Positions 44,221 to 53,506 of a stretch of 64,000 nt of DNA are shown here, piece after piece. The notes below the pieces were generated by a model, which saw only the letters and a program-made list of their open reading frames with translations, made no database searches and was not told where the DNA came from. The translations under genes were made by a program, and so were the position numbers. Origin of the DNA: Flavobacterium sp. JAD_PAG50586_2. GTDB lineage: Bacteria; Bacteroidota; Bacteroidia; Flavobacteriales; Flavobacteriaceae. The stretch spans positions 1,860,001 to 1,924,000 of the forward strand of contig CP096136.1 of NCBI GenBank assembly GCA_023213215.1. Reading direction: 5' to 3'. The stretch's first letter is position 1. Every line of letters starts with the position of its first letter.

Positions 44221-46305
44221 TTAATTATTTAAATGGTACAATAAGAAATCATAAAACTCGGCATCACTTTTTATGTGATCTTCATAAGTTGAAGTTTTGC
44301 CATGATGGCCTGAGTTACTTAAGGTTTGAATGTATATCGGATTTTTTTGGCTTTCCCGATTCTGTAATCTAGCGGCAAACTTAAAGGAATGCAGCGGCGG
44401 AACACGATCATCATTTTCCGAAGTGATAATCAAAGTGATCGGATAGTTGATTTTCTCATCAATGTTATGGTAAGGGGAAAACGAATATAAGTTGTCAAAT
44501 TCATTCTTGTTGTCTGGGCTTCCAAATTCATTCTCATGATATCGGCCGACTGTGTATTGACTAAATTTTATCATATCAAAAACACCCACTTCGGGAACTG
44601 CAACCTTGAAAAGTTCGGGTCTTTTTGTCATTGCAACGCCAACGACTAAGCCACCATAAGAACCACCTGTTATGGCAAGTTTATCAGGCGATGTATACTT
44701 TTCCTTAATCAGATATTCAGCAGCATCAATAAAATCATTGAATGAATTCATTTTTTTAAATCGGGCTCCGTCTTTTTCCCATTTTAACCCTTTTTCGCCA
44801 CCACCACGTATTTCAGCAAAAGCAAACACACCACCTTTTTCCAGAAAACACAAAAGCCCCGCAGAAAAATAAGGAGAACTTACAACTCCAGAACCACCAT
44901 AAGCCTTAAGAAGCGTTGGGTTATTTCCATCAAGAGCCATCCCTTTTTTATGGATTATTGTAATGGGAACATCTTTATTATCCCTGCTTTTATATGTAAT
45001 GTTTTTGGTTTCAAAATAATCAATAGGGAAAATGGTCGCTTTGGCTCTAATATAATCATTGTAGTATTGAATGATTTCACCTGTTTCTACGTTGAGTTTG
45101 TAATTTACTGTTGGATACACATAGGAATTTAAAGTGACATACAGGTTTTTAGTCGCTTCGTCATAATATCTGATTCTAAATTCAAAACCATTCGGCGTAT
45201 CAAATTTTCGGATAAAGTTACCTTTTGGGTCATAAACCCTTATGTAGTTTTTTCCTATCGTTTTATATCGGCAGAATATATAATCATCCGAAAAATAAGA
45301 ACTCACCAATAGCTGGGAATAAATTTGCGGAATAATGACTGTTTCTTCTTTTCGATTGTTAATGTTGAAGGAACGGATTTCACCCCACTCAAATTCTTTG
45401 GATGAAAAATAAATCTGATTTTCCCTGTAATCTAAAAATTTAATGCCGTTTGTTTCGCTGTCGATGAATTTGCTGAGGGTAAAATCAGGATCGGAAAGTG
45501 ATACCTGATAATAATTGGATACCGACTCGTCCTTATTGCTCTCGATGATTATTAATAGGCCACGGGTAGTATAAAAACTAAAATAGCCACCTGTTTTTGT
45601 ACAATCAAAAATTAATTTATCCTCACTCTGTTTTGTGCCAATTTTGTGATAGTACAATTGATTGGTCGAATCGACAGCAATTTTGTTGACGTTAGTGTTT
45701 TTTTTATAAAAGATTCCAAAATCCAAATTCCAGGAAGCGCCGGAAAATTTGACATCAGTCAGGCTGTCTTTAAGATTTGTCTTTTTATTGATATCCATAA
45801 ACCTGATTTGGGTTCTGTCACTTCCATCAAGGCTAACCACGTAGGCAAGCAATGCTGAACTTTTCGATGGGGAAAAGCTTCCTAAAACAACATTCTTATT
45901 TTTGAAGACCTTGTCAGTGCTGAGAAGTTCTATTGGTAGATCATCTATTTTTTTGCTGTAATAAATCGTGGCTGTTTTATCATTATCTCCATAGTAGACT
46001 GAATAAAAATATTTTTCTTTTTTTTGAGGCAGGCTGGCTGATCTGAGTTTATTGTATTCTTTGATTTTCTTTTCCAGATTGTATTTCTTTTTTATTTCCT
46101 CTAAATGTGAAGTTGTGATTTTATTCTCTTCTTCAACCCATTTGGTGGTTTCGGGCGATTGTAAGTTTTCCAGCCATGAGTAATCATCTGTAATCGTCAG
46201 GCCATGCTTAGTGTAGGAAGAAGGTGTTTTTTTTGTTGGTACAGTATTTTGTGAATAGGTTTTTACAAAAAATAGGCTAAGCACAATCACAAATAGGTTT
46301 TTCAT
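44221..46305 (-). CDS. Prolyl oligopeptidase (S9A family)
   Basis: A 694-residue serine peptidase with a signal peptide (MKNLFVIVLSLFFVKTYS), so exported. An N-terminal beta-propeller (residues ~70-400) covers the catalytic domain. The nucleophile is in AITGGSYGGLVVGVAM, the Asp in ITSENDDRVPPLHSF, and the His in LSNSGHHGKTSTYED. The early segment PSSYTKHGLTITDDYSWLEN is family-typical. It cleaves short peptides after proline. Single gene between the kinase and flavin reductase. Confidence 0.93.
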   Translation of the reverse strand: MKNLFVIVLSLFFVKTYSQNTVPTKKTPSSYTKHGLTITDDYSWLENLQSPETTKWVEEENKITTSHLEEIKKKYNLEKKIKEYNKLRSASLPQKKEKYFYSVYYGDNDKTATIYYSKKIDDLPIELLSTDKVFKNKNVVLGSFSPSKSSALLAYVVSLDGSDRTQIRFMDINKKTNLKDSLTDVKFSGASWNLDFGIFYKKNTNVNKIAVDSTNQLYYHKIGTKQSEDKLIFDCTKTGGYFSFYTTRGLLIIIESNKDESVSNYYQVSLSDPDFTLSKFIDSETNGIKFLDYRENQIYFSSKEFEWGEIRSFNINNRKEETVIIPQIYSQLLVSSYFSDDYIFCRYKTIGKNYIRVYDPKGNFIRKFDTPNGFEFRIRYYDEATKNLYVTLNSYVYPTVNYKLNVETGEIIQYYNDYIRAKATIFPIDYFETKNITYKSRDNKDVPITIIHKKGMALDGNNPTLLKAYGGSGVVSSPYFSAGLLCFLEKGGVFAFAEIRGGGEKGLKWEKDGARFKKMNSFNDFIDAAEYLIKEKYTSPDKLAITGGSYGGLVVGVAMTKRPELFKVAVPEVGVFDMIKFSQYTVGRYHENEFGSPDNKNEFDNLYSFSPYHNIDEKINYPITLIITSENDDRVPPLHSFKFAARLQNRESQKNPIYIQTLSNSGHHGKTSTYEDHIKSDAEFYDFLLYHLNN

Positions 46306-46403
46306 AGAAACTTAAATTTAAACAAATATAATTTTTAAGTTTAAGCTCTAAATAAAAATGTAATCTTTATTAAAAAATTACATTTGTTAAAAACAAAAAG
46401 AAC

Positions 46404-47279
46404 ATGCTCAGTTTCGAACCACATACCCTTTCACCGATGCAATTACAGGCTTATCTACAAAGTGCTGTAGCACCAAGACCTATTGCTTTTGCAAGTACTA
46501 TAGATAAAAACGGCAAACCCAATTTGTCGCCATTCAGTTTCTTCAATGTGTTTAGCTCCAATCCGCCTATTTTGGTTTTTTCACCAGCACGACGCGTTAG
46601 AAATAACACTACAAAACATACGCTTGAAAATTGTGAAGCAACTAAGGAAGTGGTAATCAATATTGTTAATTATGATATTGTACAACAAGCTTCGCTATCA
46701 AGCACAGAATATCCGGATGGTGTAAATGAATTTATAAAATCGGGGTTAACGATGCTGCCTTCAGACATGGTAAAACCCTATCGCGTTGCCGAAAGTCCGG
46801 TGCAGATGGAATGCAGAGTGAACGAAATTATTGCGTTGGGAAATCAGGGCGGAGCCGGAAATTTAATTATCTGTGAAGTAATTAAAATACACATCAATGA
46901 AAACATCCTTGATGACAAAAATATGATTGACCAAAGTAAGATTGATTTGGTTTCCCGTCTTGGTGGAAATTGGTATTCGCGTTCTAATATGGGATTGTTT
47001 GAAGTTGAAAAACCCTTGACAACACTGGGAATAGGAGTGGATGCCATTCCGGATTTTGTTAAGGAAAGCACTGTTTTTGATGGGAATGATTTAGGAAAAT
47101 TAGGGAATGTAGAATCGTTGCCAACACAAGAAGAAATTACTATATTTGTACAGCAGAATTTTGCCGTTAAAGGTGTTTTGAGTTCGGATGATGCAATGAA
47201 AATCCACCAGAAGGCAAAAGAATATTTAAATAACAATGACGCGCTTTCAGCTTGGAAAGTGCTTTTAGCAAAACAATAA
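46404..47279 (+). CDS. Flavin reductase-like FMN-binding protein
   Basis: A 291-residue protein of the flavin-reductase domain family. Its N-terminal PRPIAFASTIDKNGKPNLSP, then SFFNVFSSNPPILVFSP and CEATKEVVINIVNYDIVQQ are the FMN-binding split-barrel motifs. The C-terminal part (~200-291) is an extra helical region. It supplies reduced flavin or reduces a specific substrate; which one is not visible. Followed two bases later by the DUF3127 gene. Confidence 0.88.
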   Translation: MLSFEPHTLSPMQLQAYLQSAVAPRPIAFASTIDKNGKPNLSPFSFFNVFSSNPPILVFSPARRVRNNTTKHTLENCEATKEVVINIVNYDIVQQASLSSTEYPDGVNEFIKSGLTMLPSDMVKPYRVAESPVQMECRVNEIIALGNQGGAGNLIICEVIKIHINENILDDKNMIDQSKIDLVSRLGGNWYSRSNMGLFEVEKPLTTLGIGVDAIPDFVKESTVFDGNDLGKLGNVESLPTQEEITIFVQQNFAVKGVLSSDDAMKIHQKAKEYLNNNDALSAWKVLLAKQ

Positions 47280-47281
47280 TT

Positions 47282-47658
47282 ATGGAAGTTACCGGAAAAA
47301 TTAAAGTGGTTAATCCTGAGCAACAAGTGAGTGCCAGTTTTAAAAAAGAGAATTGGTTGTGGCTACTGAAGAGCAGTATCCGCAATTTATCAGCATCAAC
47401 TTTGTACAGGACAAATGTGATTTGTTGAACAGTTATAATGTTGGCGATGCTGTAAAAGTATCTATCAATCTAAGAGGAAGAGAATGGGTAAATCCACAAG
47501 GAGAAACCAAATATTTCAACGACATCCAAGGTTGGAGAATTGAAAAAATGCAAACCGAAGCTCCCGCTGCACAAGGAATGGCTCCAATGCCTCCAGCAGA
47601 AGCTTTTGCTCCGGCTACCAACTTCAATGAAGAAGAGCACGACGATTTACCTTTCTAG
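47282..47658 (+). CDS. DUF3127 protein (frameshifted near 5' end)
   Basis: From ATG 47282: EVTGKIKVVNPEQQVSASFK, then a break in the A6 run at 47342-47347. One more A gives SFKKRELVVATEEQYPQFIS and continues to 47658 (~125 aa). QFISINFVQDKCDLLNSYNV and VKVSINLRGREWVNPQGETK are the DUF3127 OB-fold-like features. The C-terminal tail is acidic and ends EEHDDLPF, like the SSB tip, so it may bind single-stranded DNA-processing proteins; that is inference. Confidence 0.85.
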
Positions 47659-47760
47659 AAAAAAGGAAGAAAAGAACAAAGACCATTCAAGCATTTAATT
47701 GTAGGAATGGTTTTTTTTCATTTAATCTTTTATCTTGCTTCTTTTCTCTATCTCTAAAAG

Positions 47761-48438
47761 ATGTATTTCCTAACCAAAGAACTCTATTTTCCTCCTGTCG
47801 ATGAAACCTCTTATGAAGGTGTTCTTGCTATTGGTGGCGATTTGTCGATTGAACGATTGCTGTTAGCCTATCGCAATGGCATTTTCCCTTGGTTCAATGA
47901 AGATGAACCTATACTTTGGTGGGCACCAAATGAAAGAATGGTGGTTGCTCCATCAATTTACAAAGTTTCGAAAAGCATCAGGAATCTTCTCAATCAGAAT
48001 AAATTCAAAGTTACTTTTAATAAAAATTTCGATGCGGTAATTTTAGGCTGCCAGCAGATTGATCGACCAGGTCAGGACGGAACCTGGCTTTCAGACGATT
48101 TTGTAGTATCTTACACTAAACTACATCAAATGGGAATTGCAAAATCTGTTGAGGTTTGGCAGGATGATGAACTCGTTGGTGGCTTGTATGGCGTGGATTT
48201 AGGTCATATATTCTGTGGCGAAAGCATGTTTTCGAAAGTGCCGAATGCGAGTAAGATTGCTTTTGTAACCTTAATCAAATACCTAAAAGAAAACAATTAT
48301 AAGCTTCTCGATTGCCAGGTTCACAATGACCATTTGGAGAAATTAGGAGCTATTGAAATTTCAAGAGAAGTTTTTATGCGGGTTCTGAAATCTGAAGAAA
48401 TCAATTTCGCTTCCAACAGTCTTCCACATGATCATTGA
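47761..48438 (+). CDS. aat: Leucyl/phenylalanyl-tRNA--protein transferase
   Basis: A 225-residue Aat. Motifs are GVLAIGGDLSIERLLLAYRN, FPWFNEDEPILWWAPNERMV, and GLYGVDLGHIFCGESMFSKV, with C-terminal LLDCQVHNDHLEKLGA. It adds Leu or Phe to N-terminal Arg/Lys for N-degron (ClpAPS) degradation. Its 3' end overlaps the convergent tag gene by 38 bp. Confidence 0.95.
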   Translation: MYFLTKELYFPPVDETSYEGVLAIGGDLSIERLLLAYRNGIFPWFNEDEPILWWAPNERMVVAPSIYKVSKSIRNLLNQNKFKVTFNKNFDAVILGCQQIDRPGQDGTWLSDDFVVSYTKLHQMGIAKSVEVWQDDELVGGLYGVDLGHIFCGESMFSKVPNASKIAFVTLIKYLKENNYKLLDCQVHNDHLEKLGAIEISREVFMRVLKSEEINFASNSLPHDH

Positions 48439-48961
48439 CCATTCCTGTTGCCTGCATATGTGCATAAACAACAGTCGAGCCCACAAATTTAAATCCGCGT
48501 TTTTTCAGGTCTTTGCTTATTTCATCCGAAAGGGCTGTAGTAGCTTTTATATCGCTCATTTTTTTGATGTTATTTTCTATAGGCTTTCCGCCTGTAAATC
48601 CCCAAATGTATTTAGAAAAACTGCCGAATTCATCCTGCACTTTCATGAATGCAATGGCGTTAGCAACGGTTCCTCTTACTTTCAGTTTATTTCTAATAAT
48701 TCCTGCATCCAATAGTAATTCCTGAATTTTATCTTCATTATAATTAGAAATCTTTTTATAATCAAAATGATCAAATGCGTTACGGAAGTTGTCCCGCTTT
48801 TTCAAAATAGTATACCAGCTCAATCCAGCCTGGAAAGTTTCAAGGACCAAAAACTCAAATAGTTTCTCGTCATCATAAACAGGATTTCCCCATTCGTTAT
48901 CGTGATAATCGCGGTATAAATCGTCTTTTTCGCACCAGCCACAGCGTACTCTATTTTCCAT
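48401..48961 (-). CDS. tag: DNA-3-methyladenine glycosylase I
   Basis: A 186-residue Tag. The N-terminal RVRCGWCEKDDLYRDYHDNE with WGNPVYDDEKLFEFLVLETF, then QAGLSWYTILKKRDNFRNAF, and the C-terminal zinc-site residues in FKFVGSTVVYAHMQATGMVN fit. It removes 3-methyladenine, complementing the AlkB protein encoded elsewhere in the window. It overlaps the upstream transporter gene by 11 bp, so they form one transcript, and overlaps aat head-on. Confidence 0.95.
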   Translation of the reverse strand: MENRVRCGWCEKDDLYRDYHDNEWGNPVYDDEKLFEFLVLETFQAGLSWYTILKKRDNFRNAFDHFDYKKISNYNEDKIQELLLDAGIIRNKLKVRGTVANAIAFMKVQDEFGSFSKYIWGFTGGKPIENNIKKMSDIKATTALSDEISKDLKKRGFKFVGSTVVYAHMQATGMVNDHVEDCWKRN

Positions 48962-49601
48962 CTTTTGCTATATATTTATCAATTAAATTATGTCCCAAGT
49001 AAATCATTGGCGTCATCAAAACTGCAATTGCCAGTTTAACACTGTAACCTGTCATCGCGGAAAGTAAAAAGGTTTTGGAGTCTATAATCCCCGGTAACCA
49101 AAAGGCTATTCCAAGAACAATGAAACTGTCAAATAGTTGCGAAATTACAGTAGAACCGGTACTTCGCAGCCAAATCTTTTTGTCGCCTGTTCGTCGTTTG
49201 AAAAAGTGGAATATGCTAACGTCAATTAGCTGTGATACCAAAAAAGCGGTAATGCTTCCTATAATTATCAATTGACTCTGCCCAAAAACAGCATTGAACT
49301 GACCGGTTGTAACGGTGCTAATATCGGTTGACGGAATTTTCATCGCAAGGAAAAGTACCAGAAAAGTATAGGCAATAAGGCCTGCAGTAATTATAGAAAG
49401 ACGGCGGACACCTTTTTCACCAAAATATTCGTTAATCAAATCCGTAGTTACAAAAACAATCGGCCAAGGCAGAATTCCGATACTCATTACGGCCGGACCA
49501 ACATCAATTAACTTACCGCCAATAAGTTCGGCGACGATGGCATTGGTAATAAAAATTCCGGCAAGAACAACGTAAACGGTTTCCTTTCTGGATTGAAACA
49601 T
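48951..49601 (-). CDS. yhhQ: Queuosine precursor transporter (YhhQ/VUT family)
   Basis: A 216-residue membrane protein of the VUT/YhhQ family with about six helices. Features are LAGIFITNAIVAELIGGKLI, ILPWPIVFVTTDLINEYFG, and LVSQLIDVSIFHFFKRRTG with conserved charged residues in the membrane. It imports preQ0/preQ1 for queuosine synthesis. Co-transcribed with tag. Confidence 0.9.
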   Translation of the reverse strand: MFQSRKETVYVVLAGIFITNAIVAELIGGKLIDVGPAVMSIGILPWPIVFVTTDLINEYFGEKGVRRLSIITAGLIAYTFLVLFLAMKIPSTDISTVTTGQFNAVFGQSQLIIIGSITAFLVSQLIDVSIFHFFKRRTGDKKIWLRSTGSTVISQLFDSFIVLGIAFWLPGIIDSKTFLLSAMTGYSVKLAIAVLMTPMIYLGHNLIDKYIAKDGK

Positions 49602-49701
49602 GGATTTCTTTTTCTCAAATTTAAATAATTATATCTAATGATTTTCAATTGATGGCGATAATCGATTTTTCCTTACATTTGATAAATCAAACAAATTAAC
49701 T

Positions 49702-51816
49702 ATGAAGAAAATAATTTTAACATTGATTATGCTTGCCCCAACTGTTATGTTAAACGCTCAGGAAAATGCTTTCTTAAAAGACTGGTCAGGACCATATGGT
49801 GGTGTTCCTGCTTTTACAGATTATAAGCTTAAAGATTTAAAACCAGCAATAGAAGCAGCAATTCAGGAAAAACTGAATGAAATAGACAAGATAGCCAACA
49901 ATCCTAGCCCTGCTACTTTTGATAATACAATAGTTGCGCTGGAAAAAACGGGTAAAAAATTAAATCAGATGTATGCGGTATTTGGTATTTATAGTGCCAA
50001 TATGAACAGTCCTGAATTCGAGCCAATCGAAACAGAAATGACTCCAAAATTTTCTGAATTAAATAACAGGTATTACCAAAATGCAAAATTATTTGAAAGG
50101 ATTTCAAAAATTTATAATAAACAATCCGCCGAGAAGAAAAAATTGAACCCTGAGCAGGAGCGCCTAGTTTGGTTATATTACTCAAATTTTGTTCGTGAAG
50201 GAGCAAAAGCCGATGCAAAAAGTAAAACCAGAATTGCAAAAATCAATGAAGAATTGGCGGGTTTATTTACCAAATTCAGTCAGAATCAATTAGCTGATGA
50301 GGGGAATTATTACCTTGAGTTAAAAACAGAAACTGATTTTGATGGCTTGCCAACCGAATTGAGAAATGCAGCAATGGCTGATGCAAAAGAAAGGAAGCTA
50401 AATGTTATGGGTATTATTGCGAACACCCGTTCGTCCATTGAGCCTTTTTTGACCTTTTCAAATAATAGGGAGTTGAGGGAAAAAGCGTTTAAGATTTTCA
50501 CCAGCCGTGGCGATAACGACAATGCCAATAACAATAATAAAGTACTGGTTCAGATTCTAAAACTACGTGCGGAAAAAGCAAAACTATTAGGATTTAAGAC
50601 TTTCGCCGATTGGAGTTTGTCCAATACAATGGCACAAAAGCCTCAGAATACCCTAGACCTTATGATGTCTGTTTGGACACCAGCTGTAGAAAAAGTACAT
50701 TCGGATGTAGCCGAAATGCAGAAAATGGTAGATGCCGAAGGTGGAAAATTCAAAATTGCTGCCTGGGATTACCGTTACTATTCTGAAAAAGTTAGAAAAG
50801 CCAAATACGATTTAGATCAGAACGATTTAAAACCATACCTACAATTGGAAAAACTACGTGAAGGAATGTTCTGGGTTGCCGGAGAGATATTCCACTTAGG
50901 ATTTAAACAGGTTTATAATGTTCCGGTTTTCCATCCTGATGTAAGAGTTTGGGAAGTTTTTAATACCAATACGAATAAAGTTGTAGGTCTTTGGTATTTT
51001 GATCCTTATGCACGTAAAGGAAAACGTTCAGGTGCATGGATGAATGCCACGAGAGAGCAAAGCCGTGTGAATGGCGATGTTATTACGATTGTGTCTAACA
51101 ATTGCAACTTCATTAAAGGAAAGGACGGTGAGCCAATCCTTATTTCATGGGATGATGCGAGTACACTTTTCCACGAATTTGGACATGCGTTGCACGGTTT
51201 GAATTCCAATGTTACTTACCCAAGCCTTTCAGGTACCAATACGCCGAGAGATTATGTAGAATTTCCTTCTCAGGTTATGGAGCGCTGGCTTTCTACTCCG
51301 GAAGTATTAAATAAATTTGCACTGCATTATCAAACCGGCAAACCAATGCCAATGGCTTTAGTGGAGAGAAACAATAAAGCTGCCACTTTTAACGAAGCGT
51401 TTTCAACAGTGGAAACTATTTCGAGTGCTTTGGTGGATATGAAATTACACCTATTAGAAAATCCGGATATCGATCCAAGACAGTTTGAAAAGGAAACTTT
51501 AGATAAATTAAACATGCCAAGTGAAATCGTGATGCGTCACCGTATTCCACAGTTTGGCCATATCTTCTCTGACGATGCTTATGCTGCGGGTTACTACGGT
51601 TATCTTTGGGCGGATGCCATCAGTGCTGATGCTACAGAAGCTTTTACAGAAACCAAAGACGGATTGTATAATAAGGAAGTGGCCAAAAAATTATACGATA
51701 ATGTTTTCAGTATCGGAAACACAATAGATCCTGCAATAGCCTATAAAAAATTCCGTGGAAGAGCTGTGAATACAGATGCTTTGATGCGCGCACGAGGTTT
51801 TGCCGTGAAGAAATAA
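49702..51816 (+). CDS. M3-family zinc metallopeptidase (Dcp-like)
   Basis: A 704-residue exported peptidase (signal peptide MKKIILTLIMLAPTVMLNAQ). The zinc motif is HEFGH in TLFHEFGHALHGLNSNVTYP, with the third ligand Glu in EFPSQVMERWLSTPE. Substrate-contact elements GYYGYLWADAISADATEAF and the C-terminal YKKFRGRAVNTDALMRARGF are typical of peptidyl-dipeptidase Dcp/oligopeptidase A. It cleaves small peptides in the periplasm. Single gene; terminator follows. Confidence 0.95.
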   Translation: MKKIILTLIMLAPTVMLNAQENAFLKDWSGPYGGVPAFTDYKLKDLKPAIEAAIQEKLNEIDKIANNPSPATFDNTIVALEKTGKKLNQMYAVFGIYSANMNSPEFEPIETEMTPKFSELNNRYYQNAKLFERISKIYNKQSAEKKKLNPEQERLVWLYYSNFVREGAKADAKSKTRIAKINEELAGLFTKFSQNQLADEGNYYLELKTETDFDGLPTELRNAAMADAKERKLNVMGIIANTRSSIEPFLTFSNNRELREKAFKIFTSRGDNDNANNNNKVLVQILKLRAEKAKLLGFKTFADWSLSNTMAQKPQNTLDLMMSVWTPAVEKVHSDVAEMQKMVDAEGGKFKIAAWDYRYYSEKVRKAKYDLDQNDLKPYLQLEKLREGMFWVAGEIFHLGFKQVYNVPVFHPDVRVWEVFNTNTNKVVGLWYFDPYARKGKRSGAWMNATREQSRVNGDVITIVSNNCNFIKGKDGEPILISWDDASTLFHEFGHALHGLNSNVTYPSLSGTNTPRDYVEFPSQVMERWLSTPEVLNKFALHYQTGKPMPMALVERNNKAATFNEAFSTVETISSALVDMKLHLLENPDIDPRQFEKETLDKLNMPSEIVMRHRIPQFGHIFSDDAYAAGYYGYLWADAISADATEAFTETKDGLYNKEVAKKLYDNVFSIGNTIDPAIAYKKFRGRAVNTDALMRARGFAVKK

Positions 51817-51836
51817 TTTTATTTAAAGAAATAACT

Positions 51837-51865
51837 AAGCCCTGACAATTGTTAGGGCTTTTTTT
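51837..51865 (+). terminator. Terminator after M3 peptidase gene
   Basis: AAGCCCTGACAATTGTTAGGGCTT: AAGCCCT / AGGGCTT stem followed by T7. Confidence 0.8.
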
Positions 51866-51938
51866 ATGGACTGAAGTAGTATAAGTAAATTTCGAAATGA
51901 TATAAATTGCATAAGGTGTTTAGTTCTTATATTTATAA

Positions 51939-53506
51939 ATGACTAACTCTAAAGTAATTGGCATGAAATGGTATTGGAAAGTTTTTCTAGGCTTGGGTTC
52001 ATTATTACTTCTTATCCTCATTTTAAACATAGGTTTGAATGCCTGGGTTAAACATCAGTTACCTAAAATTATCAATCGCGAAAATGATTCCGATTATTTT
52101 ATTACCTACAAAAACCTTTCTGTTTCTTTACTGAATAGCAATATCAAGGCTGATGAGATTGTAGTTGTTCCAAAAGCAGCCGTGAAAGATTCTATTACCA
52201 AAGCCGGAATTTATGCCAAGATTCATGCTGTAGAGGTAAAGGATTTTAAAATCTGGAAATTGATTTTCACTGATAAATTAATGGCTAAAAGTATCACTGT
52301 TCAACAGCCACAAGTTATTCTATATCAAAAAAAGAAGGAAAATATCAATAATGAAGTGGTAAAGCCTTTTCAGAAGATAATTTCGGTTTCGGACATTTTC
52401 GTGAATCACGGCGATTTGAAAATCATCAATGTTAAAAATAATAAAGCAGTCCTAAGTGTAAATAATATTAATTTTAACCTTGATGGAATAGTAATTACAG
52501 ACAGTACCTTAAAGGGTAAAATTCCTTTCCAGTTTGCTAATTATACGTTGAACTGCGACAGTCTTTATTATCATCCGAATGATTTCTATCACATAAAAAC
52601 AAAGCGAATCCGAACTACAAAATCAGATTTAACGGTTGATAAATTCGAGATGCTTCCAACGTATTCCCGACTGGAATTTGTTTCGAAATTAGCAAAGGAA
52701 AAAGACATTTACACCTTACTTTGTGATTCGATAAAGATTTCAAAACTCAATTGGGGTTTTAAAAATGATGACTTTTACTTCCATTGCAACACTATTGATT
52801 TGGAACACGCTTCGGCCAATATTTACCGCTCTAAAGAACCGACAGATGACTTATCTAAAAAGCATCTATACAACAAGCTGTTACGTGAGTTGAAATTTGA
52901 TTTAAAAGTGGATACGCTTGAGGTTCGAAATTCCATATTGGAATATGAAGAGGAAAAATCAGCTGATTTCGGCGCGGGAAAACTAATTTTTAACTCCTTT
53001 AATCTAACTGCAACAGCTATCAATAGCGGCTTTAAAAAACAACACTTCCCGACCTGAAGATTAAAATCAACTGCAGGTTTATGAATGACTGTCCGTTCGA
53101 TGTAAATTGGAAACTCAATGTAATGGATAAAGCAGATGGATTTAACATTAATGGAAGATTAACAAGTTTTGATGCATCCAAAATTATCCCATTCTCCAAA
53201 CCTTATATAAATGTTACCACAAAAGGAACACTTGATGAAGTGCGTTTCAATTTCACAGGAAACGATAACATTAGTTCGGGTACATTTGCTGTTGAATATG
53301 ATGATCTGAAATTCACGATATACAAAAAAGACAATCCTAAAAAGAAAAATAAACTATTGACATTTGTAGCTAAAATTTTTGTCAAAAAAGACACAAAGGA
53401 TAAACTAAAAAGTACTGACATTGAAGTGAAGCGCATTCCCGAAAAATCGTTCTATAATTTATTGTGGAGAAGTGTGCAGGAAGGATTGAAGAAGATTTTG
53501 GTTTAA
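51939..53506 (+). CDS. AsmA-like membrane-anchored protein (frameshifted)
   Basis: One N-terminal membrane helix (WKVFLGLGSLLLLILILNIG) and a long beta-rich periplasmic domain with repeated strand patterns (NINFNLDGIVITDSTLKG; HCNTIDLEHASANIYR), as in AsmA/DUF748-type proteins that bridge inner and outer membranes. The frame breaks in the A6 run at 53034-53039. One more A gives GFKKTTLPDLKIKINCRFMN, joining the frame to 53506 (~522 aa). ATG 51963 just before the membrane helix is an alternative start. Convergent with the receptor gene, overlapping its end by four bases. Confidence 0.7.
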
